Origin: Bryoerythrophyllum caledonicum
Lineage: Eukaryota > Streptophyta > Bryopsida > Pottiales > Pottiaceae
DNA: 64,000 nt
Direction: 5' to 3'
Assembly (NCBI GenBank): GCA_963971425.1
Contig: OZ020514.1
Span: 12,839,218-12,903,217 of the forward strand
The position numbers and the translations under genes are program-made. The notes below the pieces were generated by a model that did no database searches, was not told where the DNA came from, and worked only from the letters and a program-made list of their open reading frames with translations. Positions 57,966-64,000 of the stretch are shown here, one piece after another. Position 1 is the stretch's first letter; the number at the start of each line of letters is the position of its first letter.

Positions 57966-59889
57966 TAATGAAGCAATGTTTTTAATAGCGTTGCATCGAT
58001 GCTTGCAGATTGGGAGTGCCGGGGCAGTAAGAAGAAGATCAATGAAAAATGGTTTGGCCCCATTATCACCAAGGTATTGATCACAACGCGTTGGAGATTG
58101 AACAACCTGATTGATGCGGGGGCCCCTAAACCTGCTCAAGTCAAGGATGCCCAATGGAACCACCTCGTGACTCTACGCAAAACAGAGGAATCAAAGAAGA
58201 AGTCTGAGCACATGAGAGCAATTTCCAAGGGCAAGGGGTCTAAGGCAGCCCAAATGAAGGCAATTGAGAAGGCGGCACTCATCAAGTTGGTGAGATCCAT
58301 CTACTGTTTTCCACGCATATTGTCATTGTATGTTTTATGATTTCTTTCTGGCATCACAATTGACACTGAGAGTGACATACATGTTAAAAAGAATGTCATA
58401 CACTACACTAGTACGTTTTAGGTGACATACATGTTAAAATGACGTCAAACATAACGTCAGGATGTCAAGTTTGATGTTATTCTTAACACACGTGCCTGTG
58501 ACAGACGCTCCAGCTCTAACGTGAACCATACGAATCGGAGCTCAGTGAGGAAGTGGCACGAGAGTACATGCGGCAGCAAGAAGAGAAACAACGCAGCCCG
58601 GTTGATCGTGCCAAAGAGGTCGAAGAATTGGGCTCGAGGATAGACGACATGGAGCGGAGCGTTGCAAGCTTGGACAAGAAGATGGATGAATCGCATCGCC
58701 GGCTTGAGTCCATGCTGAAGTTGCTCCTCGTTAAAGGAGGACCGACACCACCTGAGGATGAAGCACCTGCGGTGGCCGCAAAGGAGGACAACAACGATGT
58801 CCATGCTCCGCATGAGGACACGGCCCTCACCACAACTCCACAGACGATGCCATCGCCCATCCGTGACACAACCGAAGTGGCAGAGGAGGGTGATGCGGTC
58901 GACTCCGACAACGAAGAAGACTTGGAGGAGGTCCGCGAGGAGGAGGTGCTTCAGGGAGGTGGCTCGGAGGAGGTGCTTCAGGGAGGTGGCTTGGAGGAGG
59001 TGCTTGAGGGAGGTGTCTCAGAGGACGTGCTTGGAGGAGCACGCCATGAAAAGGGGCCAGAATCTCCAGCAACCCGACCTGGCGCAGGTGAAACTCCGGC
59101 TCTTGAGAAGGGCACGAAGGTGGCAGTTCAAAAGGTGCATGCAATAGCCACCGACAAGACCAAGGAAACGCCCAAGGTCGTTGACCCCGAGAAGCCCGAG
59201 CAGGTAAACTGTGCAAATGCGTGAACACAGTGATATGGGAGACAACTACTTGTAGCGTTGTTATATGTAATGCTTGCAATGACGTTGTTTATAAATGCGA
59301 ATGTTGTTACAAACGCTGAATAGGACATCACTTTAAACATGTTGTCATTTTTTTGGACATTGCCGCTGACAGTCACAACCCTCTCCTAGTCGTTACACAT
59401 GAAGATTGCATAGTGGCATTTGGAGAGAGTGGTTCATGTACTGCATGCATGGTGAATCGCATTGTCTATAAGTGAATGTGTTTGCAAGTTGTATTGCTAA
59501 GGCTGAAAACCGTGCGCAGGAGGAAGAAACACAGGGCACATCAACGGTACGGGCTAGGCGCGTTTCGAAGCCCGCGCAAACACCCAAGCCAACAAAAGTG
59601 GCAGGTCTATCCAAACCTGCAAAGGCCACCGGAAAGGTTAGAATTTTGCACAACATAATGCAAGTTTCATGTGAATGCTAAGTGAATAAGTGAATGCTAA
59701 GTGACTAGCTTCTTCTTCTAAACCCCATACATGTGAATAGTGGAGCAAGGCCCATGTTTGGATATCATAGTGGGGATGAGCAACCAAGCTATATTCATGG
59801 TCCGGCAGCATTCAACACATCATAACATCAAGATTGCACTATTGCAGGTAGCAACACCAGTAAGGGCGGACACGGAAAGGAGGAAATGA

Positions 59890-61454
59890 AGTCCAATTTC
59901 TCAACTCGATTTGGTGAGTTCATCAACCTCTTACTTGGCTCGACCTCTCTCAATGTCTTGTCAAATTTCGAATCGAGTCGTCCACACTAGGCTGCATATA
60001 GGTACACATTGTATTTCATTGCTGTTGTGAATGGCATTGTGCCTGACGTTTGCAGTGACGAGGACGTGTTGTTAGCAACGTCTGAGATGACATGAAAATG
60101 TTGATCATGAACATGTCCAATGGGAATTAGTGAATTATAGTGAGAAAAGGATGGTCAAGTGAATTGGCAAGCTCCTTGATTGTAACATCTGATCTGTTAT
60201 TAGGCTAATTGGGAGTAACGTGTTTTAGCTTGATTATTAATCTACATCTTTGGGGTATTACCCATGTGCATAATCCCAATGTACCTGATGGATTCGACGG
60301 ACTCAAAGGAGCACGTACTTATTTGCCATAGACATTGGCATAGACTTCTTGCATTTCTTGCAGTATTGTAGACCGTACAAACAATGCATGTATGACTGAG
60401 GTTGACAATATATCATTTTATGAATGCATGAAGCGTTATGATATTCACCAAGGCTTTGAGATGGTTGTTTGCACAATAGGATAGACATGATCAGTGAAAC
60501 AAGGGATTGTCAGTGTATGATGCCTTCTAAAACAGCCATGACATCCAGCTAAACACCAACCAAGACATAATAATCATAGCCGCTGTTGTGCAAGATGTCT
60601 GCATAAACATAGCTAGTTCGATGTGGTAAAACTGAAAACACTGGAGATAACATCCGCATATGTTGGCTACCATGTTTGTTGACCCGAGTGTTTGTCTTAG
60701 ACGGTGTCGTCCACAATGTCTTTATTGACATATCGCACACTCAATCAAATGTTTTAGATAACATCTCTTTGGGCAATAAGCGTTTTTGTCCACGCCCAAA
60801 GTATCATGGCGACGTCTCTGTATAACACACCATGAAGTCACCCTAGTTATACTAGATGCAAGCATGGACATGGAAAAAGACATTGGCGTCAAATTTGATG
60901 TCAAATAAACATGGAGATAGGCATGTGTAACGGCTGATCGGACGTTGCAATGTTTCGGAAGATGTCCAAAACCACGGCGACAGTGGCCATCAAAAAAATG
61001 AGCAGAAAAACAACATTGTTCGCATGGACGTCGCAAAAAACATCGTAGCGTTGTAGCGAGTGTTATGTGAGACACATGCCACGTCAGCATTTCGCAGGGC
61101 CACGTCGGATTTTGGCGCCGCCATGTCATCACCACGTCAGAATTTGGCGGGACCACGTCATAGGACACCTCAGCAAGGGGCCGGGGGAAAATTTCACACG
61201 TGGCACTACCCGCCTTCATGGCGATGACGTGGACGCGACGTGGCAGCCACATGGCAGATTTTTAACACCTTCAACCCCCAAGTTTTTGTGACGTTTTTTA
61301 AAAACGTGGGCTTGTTTTTTGAGATTTTGGCATGTTTTTTGCATGTCAATTATAACGGATTTTTTTGGACGTCAACGTTGACGTGCCGGATGCTGCACAA
61401 AACATAATTGCACGTTAGTTGCCCTGTCACAAAAAACACGGGTTTTTTATAATG
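59890..61454. other. Right subterminal region of outer CACTA
   Basis: No gene. The last 400 bases hold many CCACGTC/GACGTGG-type motifs (CCACGTCAG, CCACGTCGG, CCACGTCAT, GACGTGGACG), the likely binding sites for the TNPA-like protein, ending at the terminal repeat. The ORF across 60722-61252 is an artefact of this motif-rich DNA. Confidence 0.6.
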
Positions 61455-61457
61455 GTA
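61455..61457. other. Target site duplication GTA (right), outer CACTA
   Basis: GTA directly follows the TTATAATG end and matches the left copy at 18647-18649. Confidence 0.75.
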
Positions 61458-61516
61458 GCTCTCAATGTCGTATTTAGTTGGGGGGTATGCCATCTGCAAT
61501 TACAAGGATGCTCAAT
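61455..61516 (-). pseudogene. 5' part of host exon split by the outer CACTA
   Basis: On the minus strand the frame ending in NTTLRA runs from 61516 into the GTA duplication and continues in phase at 18646 as TWWMLDHMELPENY. An alternative frame beginning after TAATTGCAG (ATGGCATACCC) is also open across the joint. Either way the insertion is in what reads as an exon. Confidence 0.4.
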
Positions 61517-61939
61517 TCAGAATCACCTCATTCACAAAGGTTAGAAAATGACTAAACAAACCGAATAATTGAGCCATGATGGTAAATAAAATGAAATACC
61601 AAGACAAAATGTGAAGATACCATATGTGCATGCTAAAATGGCCTCAATGCATGTTCAAGTGAAAAGAGGACAGACTTATACAAAAGTTTAAGGATGTTGC
61701 TAAAACAACCATTATGGTTTATTGGCAACCATATGAACATACATCGGTACAATACTTGTATTGTACCACAAATTACATAAGTGGTATACGATAACTCACT
61801 TTTCACAAAAATAAACGCCTTCACATCTTAGGATTAAAAATTCTAGTTTTGGGCTTTAAGAATAAACGATTTTTTTAATTTTTTTTTTAATGTACACTAA
61901 TTGTTTTTCCTTGAAAATGTAACCACTACACTCATGAAA

Positions 61940-62700
61940 TTATACAGTGAATTTTACAAAATAGCAATTGAGAGATTATGGGCACCTTGGCGCCAAAGTG
62001 CCCATATGGAGCACTGTTCGTTCTTGTAGTTGCGTTTTTTACTGCCATTAAGTCCTTCCATCCTTCGTCTACAAGAAAACAATAAATTTTACAAAATACC
62101 AATTGAAGGATTATGGGCACCTTGGCGCCAAAGTGCCCATATGGAGCACTCTTTGTTCTTGTAGTTGCATTTTTTTTACTGCCAATAAATCCTTCCAAGT
62201 TCCAACCTTCGTCTTAAAGAAAACAATGAACTTTACAAAATAACAATCGAGGGATTATGGGCACCTTGGTGCCAAAGTGCACATATGGAGTACTAGAATG
62301 TCTTGTAGTTGCGTTATTGTACAGCTAATCAATCCTTCCATTATTCACACAAAAGAAAACAATGAACTTTACAAAATAGCAATCGAGGAATTATGGGCAT
62401 CTTGGTGCCAAAGTGCCCATATGGAGTACTAAAATGTCTTGTAGTTGCATTATTGTACTGCTAATAAATCCTTCCATTATTCACACAAAAGAAAACAATG
62501 AACTTTACAAAATAGCAATCGAGGAATTATGGGCATCTTGGTGCCAAAGTGCCCATATGGAGTACTAAAATGTCTTGTAGTTGCATTATTGTACAGCTAA
62601 TAAATCCTTCTATTCTTTACACAAAACGAAGAAACAATTAACTTTACAAAATTGCAATGGCGGTAATATAGGCACCTTAGTACTGAGGTGCCAAGGTGGC
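61940..62700. repeat. 136-bp tandem array, six units
   Basis: An anchor of A(C/T)TTTACAAAAT type lies at 61951, 62087, 62230, 62366, 62502 and 62641, spaced 136-143 bases. The first five full units include the near-palindrome CACCTTGGCGCCAAAGTG. Units four and five are almost identical; the outer ones are more diverged. It lies between the SWIM frame and the split exon, so probably in an intron. Confidence 0.95.
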
Positions 62701-62784
62701 GCTCCAAGTTCTTATGTAAAATCCCAAACATATAATATTAGAAACGAGGAAGTAATATGTCCGTACTACAGAAAACCTACAATC

Positions 62785-64000
62785 TTAGAGATTGCTATTG
62801 CGAAGCAGCAATTGTATTTCATTGAAGCTAAGACTTGGAGCATGTATGAACTTGTCGTCTTCACAGTTTGCCTTGAAAAGGTATCAATACACATAATACA
62901 AATGCTTGCAGTTTGTCCATGCTTTGCGCTTTCCTAGTGCACCACTACTCATGCTAACAAAATAATCACACGTGCAAGAGGGAAAGTCAGAAAGAGAAAT
63001 CATATATGTCTTCTCATCCGGAACAATACCTGATTGGAGCGCAATGATTCTTCCATACCCGGGATATGGAATTGGCATCACATTCTTCACAGTGGCATTC
63101 ACGTTCCGGGTTGATTCTCACTTGTTACAATGGTCTACGATTGGAGCCCCTTCGTACCGCTTGATAGTCCTGCCATATCGCTTGGTAGGATGGGCAGCAC
63201 CATTGGAGGGACTTGGACTGATATTGTTTGTAACTGCTGCTCTGGGAGAGGCTCGGAAGAGACGTTGAGGAGACATGTCAAAATCCTTCGTCTGTAGTTG
63301 AAAGCCGGATTCTTCTAGAAATAAGATCTCGCCCTTTGTGAGATTAGTGCCCCGGGCAATGGGCCAAACATATGGAAGTGGAGGCCAATCCCAAACCCTG
63401 CTACACTTGCTGCCGTAAATGCATCTCGTAATGTCATCGGCAAAGAACCAGAAGTCGAATTTTATCATGGCCCTTGTCCCATACTTGGTCATGCGGCCGA
63501 TGTAAGTTGGTGCTAGAGTACCCTTCTTCTTATCTTTGATGACAAGAGCCACACACTTCTTCTTGTGCCCTGATTGAATGCCATGGCATTTCTTCTCGAC
63601 CTTCCTACAACGTGCAATGTGCCATTGTTTTGGATTGCATTTGCTCTCCAAGACTAAGGTGGCATGAGGAAAATCGGATGGCCTATCTTCAGTGGGAGTA
63701 CTCTCGACAGTTGATGTCCCAGCTTCAGTGCGGGCTCGTGTTGAACGGGTCTGAACACGGGGGTGGGAGAAGTTGACTTTGTCGTGACGATGGGAGTTCA
63801 CTTCAGAACTAGGTGGAAGATCAAGCTTTCGCTTACTTGAACCAAAAACCTCTTCACCTTTGAGGCGAGGAACTCTGGTGGTGAACATCTCCGCCCCGGG
63901 GAGCTTGTTGATAGCTGTAGCAATTTTGATCGGGTCATTTGACCGTCTCGCAGCTTGTAGCCGAAGCTCATCAAGGTGGGGACCAGTCCCGGAAGCGTGA
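62785..64000 (-). pseudogene. SWIM zinc-finger protein, partial, two in-frame TGAs
   Basis: The frame is open from the window edge to 62785 except for TGA at 63118-63120 and 62884-62886. The N-terminal part is basic and Ser/Thr rich (RRSNDPIKIATAIN; RVQTRSTRARTEAG). The middle has KWHIARCRKVEKKC-like and IKFDFWFFADDITRCIYGSK segments. The C-terminal part reads SDFPSCTCDYFVSM and then WTNCKHLYYVY, the C-x-C...C-x-H signature of the SWIM zinc finger, followed by NCEDDKFIHAPSLSFNEIQL, which usually follows SWIM in plant proteins of this kind. Both TGAs could come from CGA. SWIM domains occur in MULE-derived and other DNA-binding proteins. The gene continues beyond the window and perhaps leftward into the exon cut by the CACTA. 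Confidence 0.6.

Larger units (their letters stand above)
56135..59889 (+). pseudogene. TNPA-like gene of the outer CACTA (Transposase_24 type)
   Basis: Six exon-like blocks: 56135 to about 56430, about 57293-57552, 58009-58289, about 58509-59203, 59520-59636 and 59848-59889 (stop TGA), most with GT/AG borders. Exon 2 encodes an acidic run (SDDDSSEEEE) and GFSYGRMKNCLEDD. Exon 3 reads HWECRGSKKKINEKWFGPII and ends KKKSEHMRAISKGKGSKAAQ, the Trp/Lys pattern of plant En/Spm TNPA-like proteins that bind subterminal motifs. Exon 4 is a coiled coil (EVEELGSRIDDMERSVASLD) with an acidic repeat of EEVLQGGG type. Exons 5-6 are Lys/Pro rich. A TAG at 56369-56371 and a TAA near 58516 interrupt it, unless splicing avoids them. 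It is transcribed away from TNP2. Confidence 0.6.
18650..61454. mobile_element. Outer CACTA (En/Spm) transposon, 42.8 kb
   Basis: The left terminus reads CACTATAAGAAACCCGTG followed by ATTTTTGTGACG. The right terminus, on the other strand, reads CATTATAAAAAACCCGTG followed by TTTTTTGTGACA. These match over about 29 bases with few changes, one turning CACTA into CATTA. The flanks are GTA at 18647-18649 and GTA at 61455-61457, the 3-bp target duplication expected of CACTA elements. Both ends are rich in ACGTC/GACGT subterminal motifs. Inside are TNP2 and TNPA-like genes, both decayed, and a nested CACTA. It is too decayed to move by itself. Confidence 0.85.

Noticed and set aside
58396-58440. 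CACTACACTAGTACG as another CACTA end
   Set aside because: It lies inside a TNPA-like intron, lacks the AAGAAA continuation seen at the real ends, and has no partner.
58827-59279. Long antisense frames opposite the TNPA-like exon 4
   Set aside because: Pro/Leu-rich shadows of the GGA/GAG-rich acidic repeat on the plus strand.
60722-61252. 176-codon minus-strand ORF near the outer CACTA right end
   Set aside because: It falls in motif-rich subterminal DNA, has no recognisable domain and no splice or start context.

Overview
This window looks like transposon-packed DNA from a land plant nuclear genome, AT-rich with scattered GC-rich islands. The case for a plant rests on TNP2-type CACTA transposases with DUF4218- and DUF4216-like parts, a Tourist-like MITE, spliced exons of a CDC6 and of a plant-type STE20 kinase, and a decayed B3-like domain. 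The genus cannot be told from the sequence. A TET-like oxygenase, a family better known from fungi and algae, hints at a non-flowering plant, but that is inference. I see no intact host gene.

Left part (1-18.3 kb). There is a decayed B3-like pseudogene (about 1.5-2.1 kb) and a PIF/Harbinger-type MITE (2511-3176). A degenerate LINE lies on the minus strand (about 3796-11443), with endonuclease, reverse transcriptase, RNase H and zinc-finger parts. It abuts, head to head, an almost identical inverted copy of its own 3' 3.5 kb (11444-14925). The two arms match with a constant coordinate sum of 18718. A microsatellite, one unrecognised ORF and a diverged array of roughly 180-bp repeats follow.

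Main body (18650-61454). This is one 42.8-kb CACTA element flanked by GTA on both sides. A second 21.2-kb CACTA element (22054-43250), flanked by AAT on both sides, is nested inside it. The outer element carries a decayed TNP2 transposase on the minus strand (43609-48032), a spliced TNPA-like gene on the plus strand (56.1-59.9 kb), and a CCGGA-rich island with a gag-like ORF (52856-54844). The inner element keeps only fused remnants of the same two genes. Its cargo is unusual: exons of a STE20-like kinase with exons of CDC6 sitting inside one of its introns, a TET/JBP-like 2-oxoglutarate/Fe(II) oxygenase pseudogene with all catalytic residues present, and a cluster of TTAA-flanked inverted-repeat elements.

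Right part (61455-64000). The outer CACTA appears to have landed in an exon of a minus-strand host gene. Removing the element and one GTA copy leaves an open reading frame across the junction. Upstream on the same strand is a SWIM zinc-finger reading frame that runs off the window, with a 136-bp tandem array between the two.

Many of the interrupting stops can be explained by single C-to-T or G-to-A changes (CGA, CAG or TGG to a stop), as expected in long-methylated DNA. Gene boundaries were read by eye from splice-like sites and frames.
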